From assembly GCF_021049305.1 (NCBI RefSeq), contig NZ_CP088082.1:644899-708898 (forward strand): 64,000 nt of DNA. Reading direction: 5' to 3'. The position numbers and the translations under genes were made by a program. Shown one piece after another: positions 35,314 through 45,824 of this stretch. The DNA comes from Ideonella dechloratans (GTDB lineage: Bacteria; Pseudomonadota; Gammaproteobacteria; Burkholderiales; Burkholderiaceae_C). Every line of letters starts with the position of its first letter. Position 1 is the stretch's first letter. Under the pieces are notes generated by a model, which was given only the letters and a program-made list of their open reading frames with translations, was not told where the DNA came from and did no database searches.

Positions 35314-36551
35314 ATGGACTTTGCGCCCAGCCCCCGGGGCCGAGAGATGCTCGAGCGCCTGCAGGCCTTCATGGCCGAGCATGTGCTGCCGGCCGAGGCC
35401 GCCTACCGCGAGGCCAACCACCGCCTGAACGGCGGCAGCGACTGGACCCGCTGGCAGACCGTGCCCCTGGTCGACGACCTGAAAGAGAAGGCACGTGCCG
35501 CCGGGCTCTGGAACCTCTTCCTGCCCGATCCGCAACTGGGCGCCGGGCTCAAGACGGTCGAGTACGCCCCGCTGGCCGAGGCCATGGGCCGCTGCGAGTT
35601 TGCCGCCGAGGTCTTCAACTGCAACGCCCCCGACACCGGCAACATGGAGGTGCTGTACCACTACGGCAGCCCGGACCAGAAAGCCCGCTGGCTGGCGCCG
35701 CTGCTGCGCGGCGAGATCCGCTCGGTGTTCTGCATGACCGAGCCGGGGGTGGCCTCGTCGGACGCCACCAACATGCAGGCCACGGTGCGGGAGGAGGGCG
35801 ATGCCCTGGTGCTCAATGGCCGCAAATGGTGGTCCACCGGCCTGGGTCATCCGCGCGCCCAGGTGGCCATCTTCATGGGCCTGTCCGACGAACAGGCGCC
35901 CGACGCCCACCACCGCCACAGCATGGTGCTGGTGCCCCTGGACACGCCGGGGGTGAAGATCCTGCGCATGCTGCCGGCCGCGGGGCAATACGACCCCCCG
36001 TACGGCCACGGCGAAGTGCAGTTCGACGACGTGCGCGTGCCCAAGGCGAACCTGATCCTCGGCCACGGCCGGGGCTTCGAGATCGCTCAGGGACGTCTGG
36101 GCCCGGGGCGCATCCACCACTGCATGCGCGCCATCGGCGCGGCCGAGTACGCGCTGGAGCTGATGGTGGCGCGCGGCCTGTCGCGCACCGCCTTCGGCAA
36201 GCCCCTGCTGAAGCTGGGCGGCAACCTGGAGAAACTGGCCCATGCGCGCATGGCCATCGACCAGGCCCGGCTGCTCACGCTGTACGCGGCCTGGAAGATC
36301 GACACCGCGGGCGTGCGCCACGCCATGACCGAGATCTCGGCCATCAAGGTGGTGGCGCCCAATGTGCTGCAGTCGGTGGTGGACCAGGCCATCCAGATCC
36401 ACGGCGGCTGCGGCCTGTCCGACGATGTGCCCCTGTCCGGTCTTCACCTGATGGCCCGGGCCCTGCGCCTGGCCGATGGACCCGACGAGGTGCATTGCGC
36501 GATGGTCGCGCGTCAGGAGCTGCGGCGCTTCCAGCATCGGCAGGAGGCCGC

Positions 36552-36555
<4 letters not shown>
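35314..36555 (+). CDS. Acyl-CoA dehydrogenase, ACAD10/11-like (LvaC-like)
   Basis: A 413-residue FAD enzyme. VFCMTEPGVASSDATNMQATVREEGDALVLNGRKWWSTGLGHP is the FAD/substrate signature, and GRIHHCMRAIGAAEYALELMVARGLSRTAFGKPLLKLGG, VDQAIQIHGGCGLSDDVPL close the active site. The sequence matches the ACAD10/11 group, whose bacterial partners act on 4-hydroxyacyl-CoA. GAGGAGA is six bases before the ATG. The stop overlaps the SDR start (ATGA). Confidence 0.92.
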
Positions 36556-37375
<820 letters not shown>

Positions 37376-37379
<4 letters not shown>

Positions 37380-38443
37380 GCACGCCGATCATCGACACCG
37401 CCGGCGCCGTGCGGCCCGGCGAGGAACTGGACATCCCCGCACTGGACGCCTGGCTGCGGCAGCACCTGCCGGATTTGCAAGGTCAGCCCGAGGTCACCCA
37501 GTACAGCGGTGGCGCCTCGAACTGGACCTACCGCGTGGCCTACGCCAACGAGGACCTGATCCTGCGCCGGCCGCCCGCGGGCACCAAGGCCAAGTCGGCC
37601 CATGACATGGGCCGCGAATACCGCCTGCAGGCCGCCCTGAAGCCGGTCTTTCCCTTCGTGCCGACGATGCGCGCGCACTGCGAGGACCCGGCGGTCATCG
37701 GCGCCGAGTTCTACGTGATGGACCGTGTCAGCGGCATCATCCTGCGGCGCAATCCGCCGCGGGGCTGGTCCCAGACCCCGGAGCAGGTGCGGACCCTGTG
37801 CCTGAAGGTGCTGGACACGCTCATCGCCCTGCACCAGGTGGACCACCAGGCGGCCGGCCTGGCCCATCTGGGGGCCGGGCAGGGCTACGCCCGTCGGCAG
37901 ATCGAGGGCTGGAGCCGCCGCTACCGGGATGCGCGCACCTGGAACGTGCCGGGTGGCGAGCGCATCATGGACTGGCTGATGGCGCACCTGCCGCGCACCG
38001 AACGCATCTGCATCACCCACAACGACTTCCGCTTCGACAACCTGGTGCTGGACGCGCAGGACCCCACCCGCATCCTGGGTGTCCTGGACTGGGAGTTGGC
38101 CACGTTGGGCGACCCGCTGATGGACCTGGGCAACCTGCTGGCCTACTGGGTGCAGGCCGACGACGACTTCCTGGCCCAGGCCACACGCCGCCAGCCCACC
38201 CACCTGCCGGGCATGCTCAGCCGGCGCGAGGTGGTGGACTACTACGTGGCCAAGACCGGCTTCGTGCCGGAGGACTGGGCCTTCTACGAGGTCTACGGCC
38301 TGTTCCGCCTCTCGGCCATCGCCCAGCAGATCTACTACCGCTACCACCACCGGCAGACGCGCAACCCGGCCTTCAAGAACTTCTGGATCTTCGTGCACTA
38401 CCTGCATTGGCGTTGCCGTCGGGCGATGAGGGCGGGGCGCTGA
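37376..38443 (+). CDS. Aminoglycoside-phosphotransferase-like kinase (LvaA/ACAD10-11 type)
   Basis: A 355-residue small-molecule kinase. It has QYSGGASNWTYRVAYANEDLILRRPPAGTKAKSAHDMGREYRLQAAL (nucleotide-binding lobe), then ITHNDFRFDNLVLD (catalytic HxDxxxxN) and GVLDWELATLGDPLMDLGNLLAYW (Mg-binding DWE). This is the kinase domain that in animals is fused to ACAD10/11 and in Pseudomonas is LvaA, phosphorylating 4-hydroxyacyl-CoA. Being next to the matching dehydrogenase, it probably does the same here; that is inference. Confidence 0.9.
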
Positions 38444-38444
38444 G

Positions 38445-39137
38445 GTGGGAACGATCTATCTGGTGCGCCATGGCCAGGCCAGCTTCGGCGCCGAGGACTA
38501 CGACCGCCTGAGCGACCGCGGCGTGGCCCAGGCTCGCCGCCTGGGCCAGTCGCTCAAGGGCGCGGGTGTGTGCGATGCGCGGGTGATCTGCGGCAGCCTG
38601 AGCCGCCACCGGGCCACTGCCATCCACTGCCTGGCCGGTGGCGGGGTGATCGCCGATCCCGACGTGCGGCCCGAGTGGAACGAGTTCGATCACCTGGCGC
38701 TGTTGCGGGCGGCCTGGCCCCGTTACGCCGACATGGCCCTGCTGCAGCAGGACATTGCGGCAGCGGCCGCGCCGCGCCAGCGCTTCCAGGAAATCTTCGA
38801 GGCCGCCATGGCGCGCTGGGTGGACGGGGCGCACGACGGCGACTATCCGGAGACCTGGCCGGCCTTCCAGCAGCGCTGTCGCCAGGCGCTGGACCGCCTG
38901 TGCGCGGAACTGCCCGCCCACCAGGATGCGCTGGTGTTCACGTCCGGGGGGCCGATCGCCGTCATCGCGCAGGCCCTGCTGGGCCTGCAGACGCCGGTGG
39001 CACTGGCACTCAATGCGGTCTTGGTGAACACCGGCGTGACCCAGCTGCATGTGGGCCGCCGGGGGCCGCGGCTGACGGTGTTCAACGCCCACGAGCATCT
39101 GCGTCAGGCCGGACGTGAATGGGTCACGCACCGCTGA
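38445..39137 (+). CDS. Histidine phosphatase superfamily protein
   Basis: A 230-residue phosphoglycerate-mutase-like phosphatase. MGTIYLVRHGQASFGAEDYDRLSDRGVAQARRLG holds the RHG catalytic His, and LVFTSGGPIAVIAQALL the second-half region, where the usual Gly-His is SGG. That missing His may lower activity. The GTG start follows the kinase stop by one base. It belongs to the acyl-CoA dehydrogenase operon. The substrate is unknown. Confidence 0.88.
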   Translation: MGTIYLVRHGQASFGAEDYDRLSDRGVAQARRLGQSLKGAGVCDARVICGSLSRHRATAIHCLAGGGVIADPDVRPEWNEFDHLALLRAAWPRYADMALLQQDIAAAAAPRQRFQEIFEAAMARWVDGAHDGDYPETWPAFQQRCRQALDRLCAELPAHQDALVFTSGGPIAVIAQALLGLQTPVALALNAVLVNTGVTQLHVGRRGPRLTVFNAHEHLRQAGREWVTHR

Positions 39138-39218
39138 GCGCAGCGGGCCTTCTGCAGCAGGTCAGAAGCGCGCGACAATCACGGCGCGCCGGCATGTCGC
39201 CGGCGAAGAGAGACATCG

Positions 39219-39602
39219 ATGAAGAAGAGCGAACTGATTGAACTGCTGGCCACCAAGGCCGAGGTGAGCAAGGCGGCCGCAGCCCGCATGCTGGAGACCC
39301 TGACCCAGACCGTGATGACCTCGGTCAAGAAGGGCGAGAGCTTCACGATCGCCGGCTTCGGCACCTTCAAGCAAGCCCAGCGCGCCGCGCGCAAGGGCCG
39401 CAACCCCGCCACCGGCGAAGCCATCAAGATCGGCGCCATGAAGACCGCCCGCTTCACGCCGGCCGCCGCCTTCAAGGCCGTGGTGGATCCGCGCGCCGCC
39501 GCGAAGAAGGCTGCCAAGAAGGCCGAGGCCGCACCGGCGAAGAAGGCTGTCAAGGCCGCCGCCAAGGCGCCTGCCAAGAAGGCCGCTGCCAAGAAGAAGT
39601 GA
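39219..39602 (+). CDS. hup: HU-family DNA-binding protein with Lys/Ala-rich tail
   Basis: A 127-residue nucleoid protein. The first 90 residues are HU (MKKSELIELLATKAEVSKAAAARMLETLTQ, GFGTFKQAQRAARKGRNPATGEAIKI with the DNA-minor-groove arm). The last 37 residues are repeated KKA/PAKKA units like a histone H1 tail. This fusion is common in Burkholderiales. A perfect terminator follows. Confidence 0.95.
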   Translation: MKKSELIELLATKAEVSKAAAARMLETLTQTVMTSVKKGESFTIAGFGTFKQAQRAARKGRNPATGEAIKIGAMKTARFTPAAAFKAVVDPRAAAKKAAKKAEAAPAKKAVKAAAKAPAKKAAAKKK

Positions 39603-39636
39603 TGGCGGTGAGCGCCTGATGGTGCTCACCCGCACA

Positions 39637-39669
39637 GCAAAAGGGGCTGCCGATGGCAGCCCCTTTTGC
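39637..39669. terminator. Bidirectional Rho-independent terminator
   Basis: A perfect 15-bp stem (GCAAAAGGGGCTGCC and its complement) with loop GAT. The A/T ends of the stem supply U-runs in both directions. It separates the HU gene from the convergent histidine kinase gene. Confidence 0.93.
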
Positions 39670-39684
39670 TTGGGTGGGAGGGCT

Positions 39685-41403
39685 TCAGCCCTGGCGCAGC
39701 GGCAGGCGCAGGGTGAAGCAGGCGCCTTCGCCCGGGCGGGAGACCAGCGTCAGCTCACCTTCCATCAGCTCGGCCAGACCGCGGGCCAGGGCCAGGCCCA
39801 GTCCGGTGCCGCCGTGCTCGTAGCTCACCCGTGCATTGCCCTGGCGGAAGCGCTCGAACACCGCCTCCTGCATTTCAGGCGGGATACCCGGTCCCGTGTC
39901 CTGCACTTGGAAGAGAACGCTGTCCACGTCGCGTTCCACCAGCAGCTGGATCTGGCCCTCCGGCGTGAACTTCACGGCGTTGGACAAGAGGTTGTTCAGG
40001 ATCTGCTTGAGCCGCAGGCCATCGCAGCTGAGCTGCTCGGGCACGTCCTCGGCCACCCGGGCCGTCAGGTTCAGGCCCTTGGCCGCCGCGGCAATCGCGA
40101 AGAAGTTGGCCGTGCCGTCGATCAGCGGCCGCAGGGCCACCGGCTCGGCGTTGAGGGGCATGGCACCGGCCTCGAGCTTGGTGAAGTCCAGGATCTCCGT
40201 CAGCAGGTCGTTGAGATGCTCCGCGCCCTTGCGGATCAACCCTGCCTGCTCGCGGAACTTGGGCTGCTCCAGACGCAGCTCCATCAACTCCGCGAAGCCG
40301 CGGATGCTGGTCAGCGGGGTGCGCAGCTCATGCGAGATCGCCGCCAGGAAGTCGCTCTTGGCCCGGCTGGCCGCCTGGGCCTGGGCCTCGCTCACCCGCA
40401 GGGCGTCGTTGGTGCGCTCCAGGCGGCGCAGGCCCATGACGAAGCTCACCGTGGCCACCAGCACCACACCGCTGAGCACGGCCGTCAGGGTCAGCATCAC
40501 CGTGCGGGTGTTGTTCCAGGCCGCCAGAGCGTCTTCCATCGATGTGCCGACCGTCACGTCCAGCGGATAGGCGGCCACGCGACGGAAGGCGGTCAGCCGG
40601 GTGAGTCCGTCGACGTTGCTGGGTGCCAGGTAGCTGCCGGCGGGCTCGGCCAGATGCTCCAGCAGCGCGCTGTGGGCCAGCTGGGTGCCCATGCCCTTGC
40701 TCTGGCCGCCCACCACCCGGGCGCGCAGGTTCAGGTCGGCGCCGATCAGGGCCACCACCCCCTGGGGGCCGACATCCACGCCCCGGTAGACGTCCTCGAA
40801 GTAGCTGGGGTCGAGCGAGGCCACCACCACCCCCAGGGTGCGCCCCTGGGCGTCGCTGATCTTGCGCGAGAGCTGGATGGTCCATTTGCCGGAGACCTTG
40901 CCCAGCACCGGCTTGCCGATGAACAGGCCGTCGCTGATGAGCTGCGGCGTGTCCTTGGGCAGGGTCGCGGGATCCAGGTGGACCCGCACATGCTCGCGGG
41001 TAGAGAGGTCCACATGCTTGCTCTTGCTGCCGTCCGGATCCAGGTTGCTGCCGACGAAGCGGCCATCGGCGCCGACCAGCGAGAGCTGGGCCAGGATGCG
41101 CGGCGCCATGCCGGTCTCGTTGGCAAAGCGGATCAGGTCGGGCACCTCGTCGGGTTGCTCGGCGACCGCGTCGGCCACCCGGCGACAGGCCTGGTCCAGC
41201 GTGGCGATCACGCGCAGGGTCTGCTCACCCAGCACGTTGGCGACGTTGACGTTCTGGCGCCGCTCGGCTTCGATCGCATCGTTGCGCTTGGACGCCAGCA
41301 CGGCGAACACGGACAACCAGACGATGACCAGCAGCAGGGCCGCGAAGGCGCTGGCCAGCACGCTCAGCCGAACGCGGCTGGATGGGGGTTGGCGATGGGG
41401 CAT
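39685..41403 (-). CDS. Membrane sensor histidine kinase with Cache-type periplasmic domain
   Basis: A 572-residue kinase. Helix 1 is LSVLASAFAALLLVIVWLSVFAVLA, the periplasmic dCache-like domain spans roughly 40-290 (LSLVGADGRFVGSN, FIGKPVLGKVSGKWTIQLSRKI), and helix 2 is TLTAVLSGVVLVATVSFVMGL. HisKA (FLAAISHELRTPLTSIRGF) and the ATPase (LNNLLSNAVKFTPEG, GGTGLGLALARGLAELM) follow. No receiver is attached. No regulator is directly coupled, but a receiver-rich block starts 24 bp upstream in the same direction. Confidence 0.92.
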   Translation of the reverse strand: MPHRQPPSSRVRLSVLASAFAALLLVIVWLSVFAVLASKRNDAIEAERRQNVNVANVLGEQTLRVIATLDQACRRVADAVAEQPDEVPDLIRFANETGMAPRILAQLSLVGADGRFVGSNLDPDGSKSKHVDLSTREHVRVHLDPATLPKDTPQLISDGLFIGKPVLGKVSGKWTIQLSRKISDAQGRTLGVVVASLDPSYFEDVYRGVDVGPQGVVALIGADLNLRARVVGGQSKGMGTQLAHSALLEHLAEPAGSYLAPSNVDGLTRLTAFRRVAAYPLDVTVGTSMEDALAAWNNTRTVMLTLTAVLSGVVLVATVSFVMGLRRLERTNDALRVSEAQAQAASRAKSDFLAAISHELRTPLTSIRGFAELMELRLEQPKFREQAGLIRKGAEHLNDLLTEILDFTKLEAGAMPLNAEPVALRPLIDGTANFFAIAAAAKGLNLTARVAEDVPEQLSCDGLRLKQILNNLLSNAVKFTPEGQIQLLVERDVDSVLFQVQDTGPGIPPEMQEAVFERFRQGNARVSYEHGGTGLGLALARGLAELMEGELTLVSRPGEGACFTLRLPLRQG

Positions 41404-41426
41404 GGTGCTCGGGGGCAGAAGTAGGT

Positions 41427-43094
41427 TCAGACCAGGACGGCCGGTGATGCTTCCTGCAGGGCCAGGTCGCCGGGCAGGGTGTCGGAAAAGCCCCGGCTGG
41501 GCAGGCGCAGCTCGAACTGGCTGCCGCCGTCGGGCATGTTGCGCGCCGTGATGGCGCCGCCATGGGCTTGCATGATCTTGCGGCTGATGGCCAGCCCCAG
41601 GCCTGTGCCGCCCGAGCCGTCCTTGGTCTGGCTCGATTGCACGAAGGCCTCGAAGATGGTCTCCAGCTCGGCTTCGGGGATGCCGGGGCCGTGATCTCTC
41701 ACCCAGAGCAGGATGTCACCCTCCACGGTGAGCTCGCCGCCCACCTCCAGGCTGCCCCGCTCCGGCGAGAACTTGATGGCATTGGCCAGCACGTTGCGCA
41801 CCACCTGCTGCAGCCGCAGCGGATCCACCTTGGCCGACAGCGGGAACTCGCCCAGCTGCAGATCCAGCTGCAGGCGCTTGGCACCCAGCAGGGGGGCGAG
41901 CTCGGCCGCCACCGCCCGCACCGGGCGGCGGATGTCCATGCGTTCCAGGTGGAAGGTGCCGACCGAGCATTCGATCTTGGAGACGTCCAGCAGGTCGTTG
42001 ACCAGGGCGAGCATGCGCTGGCCGGCGGCGTGCACATCGGAGAACATCGCGGCCAGCCGGGGATGCTCCTGCGCGCGCAGCGTGCCCAGTTCCGAGAAGC
42101 CGAGGATGGACTGCAGCGGCGTGCGCAGTTCGTGGCTGATGTTGGCGACGAACTCCGACTTGGCGCGCGAGGCCTCCTCGGCCAGATCACGGGCCTCGCG
42201 GATGTGCCGCTCGGCATCGCGGAATTCGGTGACGTCGGTCAGGGCGGTGAGGATGCCGGCGGGATGGCCGTCACCGGCGGGCACCAGGACGCGGGTGATG
42301 ACCACGTCGCGCTCGGCACCCTGCGCATCCGGGATGCGTGCTTCATAGCGGATGCGCTGGCCCGTGCGCAGCATCTTCTGGCGCTGCTCCTCGTGCAGCG
42401 GCAGTTGCGCCGGGCCGAGCAGGCTGGCCGTGCTGCGCCCGATCACCTCGTCGCGGTGCAGGCCGCGGAAGGACTCCCAGGCCTGGTTGACGGTGATGTA
42501 GCGGTCCTGTTCATCCACCAGCGAGATGGGCAGGGGGCTGATCTCCAGCAGCAGGGCGCTGAAGTCGCGCTGGGCGCTCAGCCGCTGCTCGATCTCCACG
42601 CGCTCGGTCACGTCGGCGGCCGAGCCGGAGTAGCCGGCGATCTGCGCGCCCGCGTACCAGGGCACCACCGACACATCGAAGTGGCGCACGGTGCCATCCT
42701 GGCCCTGCACCCGGAAGCGTCCCTTGCGACGGGCCGCGCCCATGCGGGCATCCAGCAGCGGGGCGAAGTCGCCCCGGCAGGCGGGCGGCACCAGGTTCAG
42801 CAGGGGGCGGCCCAGGGCCCGGCGGGCCGGCTCGCCCACCACGCTCAGCCAGCGGTCGTTCAGGTAGATCACGCGGCCCTCGGCGTCGGTGCGGAAGATC
42901 AGCTCCTGCACGCTGTGCAGCAGCACATGCAGTTCGCGCTCACGCGTGCGCACCTCGGCCTGGGCACGCTCGAGTTCGCCGTGCAGGCGCTGGCAGCGGG
43001 CGCGGCTGCGCCGCAGGCCGTACAGACCCGCGCCCAGAATGCCCAGGCTCAGCAGGGCCGCCGCCGCCGGAACACCGAAGAGCAGGGCGTTCAT
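41427..43094 (-). CDS. PAS-containing histidine kinase
   Basis: A 555-residue kinase. One N-terminal helix (LLFGVPAAAALLSLGILGAGLYGL) is followed by a short coiled coil and two to three PAS domains (LIFRTDAEGRVIYLNDRWLSVVG; YITVNQAWESFRGL). HisKA is FVANISHELRTPLQSILGF, and the ATPase has VRNVLANAIKFSPERG and GGTGLGLAISRKIMQAHGG. Its ATG overlaps the HD-GYP stop (ATGA). With the receiver upstream it forms a sensory operon with likely c-di-GMP output. Confidence 0.92.
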   Translation of the reverse strand: MNALLFGVPAAAALLSLGILGAGLYGLRRSRARCQRLHGELERAQAEVRTRERELHVLLHSVQELIFRTDAEGRVIYLNDRWLSVVGEPARRALGRPLLNLVPPACRGDFAPLLDARMGAARRKGRFRVQGQDGTVRHFDVSVVPWYAGAQIAGYSGSAADVTERVEIEQRLSAQRDFSALLLEISPLPISLVDEQDRYITVNQAWESFRGLHRDEVIGRSTASLLGPAQLPLHEEQRQKMLRTGQRIRYEARIPDAQGAERDVVITRVLVPAGDGHPAGILTALTDVTEFRDAERHIREARDLAEEASRAKSEFVANISHELRTPLQSILGFSELGTLRAQEHPRLAAMFSDVHAAGQRMLALVNDLLDVSKIECSVGTFHLERMDIRRPVRAVAAELAPLLGAKRLQLDLQLGEFPLSAKVDPLRLQQVVRNVLANAIKFSPERGSLEVGGELTVEGDILLWVRDHGPGIPEAELETIFEAFVQSSQTKDGSGGTGLGLAISRKIMQAHGGAITARNMPDGGSQFELRLPSRGFSDTLPGDLALQEASPAVLV

Positions 43095-43948
43095 GGGACG
43101 GCCCCGCCTTCCCAGCGGGCGGCCGCGACCATGGCTTCGGGCAGGGTACCGAACTCCGCCAGGAACTTGCGCACATTGAGCAGCGCAGCGCCCGCCAGGA
43201 TCTCCACCTCGCCGCCATGCTGGTTGATGCGGTCGCGCAGGGCCACCAGGGCCGGGGCATGAGCGATGAACATGTCCACCACCCGCGGGTCGAAGCTGCG
43301 ACCCCGCTCGCCGGCCAGCATGCTCAGCGCCTCTTCCACGCGGAAGGCTGGGCGGTACACCCGGTCCATCGTCAGCGCGTCGAAGTAGTCGGCCACCGCG
43401 ACGATGCGGCCGGTGATCGGAATGCTCTCCCCCGACAGACCAGCCGGGTAGCCGCGCCCGTCCCATCGCTCATGGTGGGTCTGGGCCACCTCGGCCGCCA
43501 TCTGGAACAGGGGAATGCGCGATCGCCCCAGGATGTGCGCACCGATGGCGGCGTGCTCGTTCATCTGCCGGCGTTCTTCGGGGTCCAGCGGCCCGGGCTT
43601 CTTCAGCACCGAATCGGGCACGCCGATCTTGCCGATGTCGTGCATCGGCGCGGCCTTGCGCAGCATGGCCGCGGCCTCGCTGCTCAGACCCAGCAGCAGG
43701 GCCAGCGCCTCGGACAGGTAGCCGATGCGGACGATGTGGTTGCCGGTGTCCGTGTCGCGGTAGTCGGCGGCCAGGGCCAGGCGCAGCAGGGCCTCGTGGT
43801 GGGCAGCGGCCACCTCCTCGAGCGCGGCATTGCGCTCGCGGTACATCTGCCGCAGGTCCATGACCAACTGCTCCATCTGTGCGGCCGAGGCCGAGTCGAA
43901 GCGGTTGGCGTCCCCGGGCAGGGGCAGGTTGCGCAGCGGGGCGTTCAT
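43091..43948 (-). CDS. HD-GYP domain c-di-GMP phosphodiesterase-type protein
   Basis: A 285-residue protein with an N-terminal helix, then the HD-GYP domain. The metal motif is APMHDIGKIGVPDSVLKKPGPLDPEE, followed by THHERWDGRGYPAGLSGESIPITGRIVAVADYFDALT. These are the residues required for c-di-GMP hydrolysis. Unlike RpfG it has no attached receiver; the receiver gene directly upstream (ATGA overlap) probably supplies the signal. Confidence 0.93.
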   Translation of the reverse strand: MNAPLRNLPLPGDANRFDSASAAQMEQLVMDLRQMYRERNAALEEVAAAHHEALLRLALAADYRDTDTGNHIVRIGYLSEALALLLGLSSEAAAMLRKAAPMHDIGKIGVPDSVLKKPGPLDPEERRQMNEHAAIGAHILGRSRIPLFQMAAEVAQTHHERWDGRGYPAGLSGESIPITGRIVAVADYFDALTMDRVYRPAFRVEEALSMLAGERGRSFDPRVVDMFIAHAPALVALRDRINQHGGEVEILAGAALLNVRKFLAEFGTLPEAMVAAARWEGGAVP

Positions 43949-44325
43949 GGCTGGGCGCTGGACGGGCTGAGCTCTTCGATGACCTTGATCAGCTGCAGCG
44001 GGCTGAAGGGCTTGACCAGGTAGGCATCGGCGCCGGCCTGCTGGCCGCGCTCCACATCCGTGGCGGTGCCGCGGGCCGACAGGATGGCCACCCGGGTGTG
44101 GGCCAGGGACGGATCCGCCTTGACACGTCGGCAGACCTCCAGGCCGTCGAGCTCGCCCGGCATCATCACGTCCAGCAGCATGACGTCCGGATGCAGTTCC
44201 TGCGCCTGGGCCAGCCCATGGGCCCCGTTGTTGGCCTCGAAGACTTCGCAGGCCTCGAACTCCAGCGTCATGCGGATCAGGCGGCGGATGTCGGCGTGGT
44301 CTTCCACGACAAGCACTTTTTTCAT
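43945..44325 (-). CDS. CheY-like single-domain response regulator
   Basis: A 126-residue receiver: KVLVVEDHADIRRLIRMTLEFEAC (acidic pair), the phospho-acceptor Asp in VMLLDVMMPGELDG, and AYLVKPFSPLQL with the conserved Lys. It heads the operon receiver, HD-GYP, kinase. Its promoter is shared with the divergent MerR-like/receiver gene. Confidence 0.95.
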   Translation of the reverse strand: MKKVLVVEDHADIRRLIRMTLEFEACEVFEANNGAHGLAQAQELHPDVMLLDVMMPGELDGLEVCRRVKADPSLAHTRVAILSARGTATDVERGQQAGADAYLVKPFSPLQLIKVIEELSPSSAQP

Positions 44326-44377
44326 GGCAGGAGTCCGAAAGCGGGAAAACGGTTCAACGAGCAGATGTGTTTATCAT

Positions 44378-44395
44378 ATTTGCAGAATTTGCAGA
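44378..44395. promoter_or_regulatory. Tandem 9-bp repeat in the divergent promoter
   Basis: ATTTGCAGA occurs twice in direct succession, followed by a partial third (TTTGAGATT). The region (44360-44420) is AT-rich between two divergent signalling operons. It is a candidate operator for the MerR-like protein encoded 50 bp away. Confidence 0.55.
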
Positions 44396-44446
44396 TTTGA
44401 GATTGATAGAATAGATGCAATTGCGCAAGACGGTACTTTTCCACGG

Positions 44447-45073
44447 ATGACCCACCCAGACGATCTCCCGCCCTCCGGGGCCTACACCACCCAGGAGGTG
44501 GCGCGTCTGCTGGGCCTGGCAGTGCGCTCGGTCCAGCTGATGGTGGATCGGGGCGAGTTGCGGGCTTGGAAGACGCCGGGCGGCCACCGCCGGATCGATC
44601 CGGCCTCGGTGACGGCCTGGCAGGCCCGCCAGCAGGGGCTGGCCACGCCCAGCGCGGAGGCCGCAGAGCCCGCCGTCCCCGCGCGGCGGCTGCGCGCCCT
44701 GCTCATCGAGGATTCGGTCCACTACCAGAACCTGGTGGGCCTGCTGCTGCGCCGGGTCCTGCCGGAGGCCGACTTCCAGGTGGCCAGCGACGGCATCGTC
44801 GGCCTGGCCCAGGTGGGACAGTGGCAGCCCGATCTGCTGATCGTCGATCTGCTGCTGCCGGGCATCGACGGCGCGGCCCTCATTTCTTCCCTGCGCTCGC
44901 AACCCATGTTCAGCGCCATGCGCCTGCTGGTCATCACCTCGCTGACGCCCGAGGAGCTCACGCCCTACGCCCTGGCGCTGGAGGGCTTGCCGGTCGTGCA
45001 CAAGACCGCGCTGGTGACCGCCTTGCCACCGCTGCTGGTGGCCCAGGCCGCGGCGGTGGGGGCCCCGGCGTGA
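44447..45073 (+). CDS. Fusion of excisionase/MerR-like HTH with a receiver
   Basis: A 208-residue protein in which GAYTTQEVARLLGLAVRSVQLMVDRGELRAWKTPGGHRRIDPASVTAW forms a BldC/excisionase-type winged helix. A linker and a receiver follow (RALLIEDSVHYQNLVGLLLRR, LLIVDLLLPGIDGAAL). The order is DNA-binding first, receiver second, the reverse of common response regulators. The conserved Lys of the receiver lies in VVHKTALV. The ATG has no clear ribosome site. Its stop overlaps the next GTG. Confidence 0.88.
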   Translation: MTHPDDLPPSGAYTTQEVARLLGLAVRSVQLMVDRGELRAWKTPGGHRRIDPASVTAWQARQQGLATPSAEAAEPAVPARRLRALLIEDSVHYQNLVGLLLRRVLPEADFQVASDGIVGLAQVGQWQPDLLIVDLLLPGIDGAALISSLRSQPMFSAMRLLVITSLTPEELTPYALALEGLPVVHKTALVTALPPLLVAQAAAVGAPA

Positions 45074-45805
45074 ACGAGCCCCGCGTGCTGCTGGTGGAGG
45101 ATGATGCCGCCATCCGGCAGTTCGTCACCCTGGCCCTGGAGGATCTTCCGGTGGCCCTGCACGCCTGTGCCACGGTCGACCAGGCCCTGTCCGTGCTGCG
45201 CGAGGGACCGGTGAGCCTGGTGCTGACCGATCTGCATCTGGTTGGGGACTCCGGCCTGCGTCTGCTGGAGCGGCTGGCGGCGGATCCGGCGCTGCGGGGG
45301 AGCGCGCGGCTGGCGGTGTTCAGTGGCGAAGGGGGGGGCTCACATGCCGGCGGCCTGGGCGGCGCTGGGGGTGTGGCGGCTGGTGCCCAAGCCGGCGTCG
45401 GTGAAGGCCCTGATCGATTGTGTCGAGGCCGCGCTGGCCGAAGAGGCGCCGCCGCCGGTGCCGTCACCGGCGTCCACCCCGGCCTGGCCACAGGGGGCGG
45501 CCGCGGCCATCGACAGCCATTTCGGCGGCGATCAGGCGCTCTATCAAGCCTTCCGCGCGGGGGCGCTGGCCCAGTTTCCGGCCGACCGTGCGGCGGGCAC
45601 GCGGGCCTACCTCGGCGGCGATGCTCCCGCCCTGCGCCACCTGGGCCACAGCCTGCGCACGGTGCTGGGTCTGCTGGGTGAGCCGGAGGCGGCCCAGTTG
45701 GCCTGGCAGCTGCAGAAGGCGGCGGAACAGCCGGGGGTGGATGCCGATCGCCTGGGCGAGGTCTGGCGTCCGCTGGACGCCGCGCTGGCCCGGCTCTGCC
45801 GCTGA
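45070..45805 (+). pseudogene. Receiver-Hpt protein gene, frameshifted at a run of eight G
   Basis: The first frame codes a receiver (VLLVEDDAAIRQFVTLALED, LVLTDLHLVGDSG, LAVFSGE). At 45331-45338 there are eight G in a row, after which this frame loses all similarity. Removing one G continues into GGAHMPAAWAALGVWRLVPKPASVKAL, which supplies the missing receiver Lys, and then an Hpt domain (ALYQAFRAGALAQFPADR, HLGHSLRTVLGLLG). So the native gene likely has seven G. A sequencing error or slipped-strand switching are both possible. Confidence 0.82.
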
Positions 45806-45824
45806 GCGGCCGCGACCCGACGGC

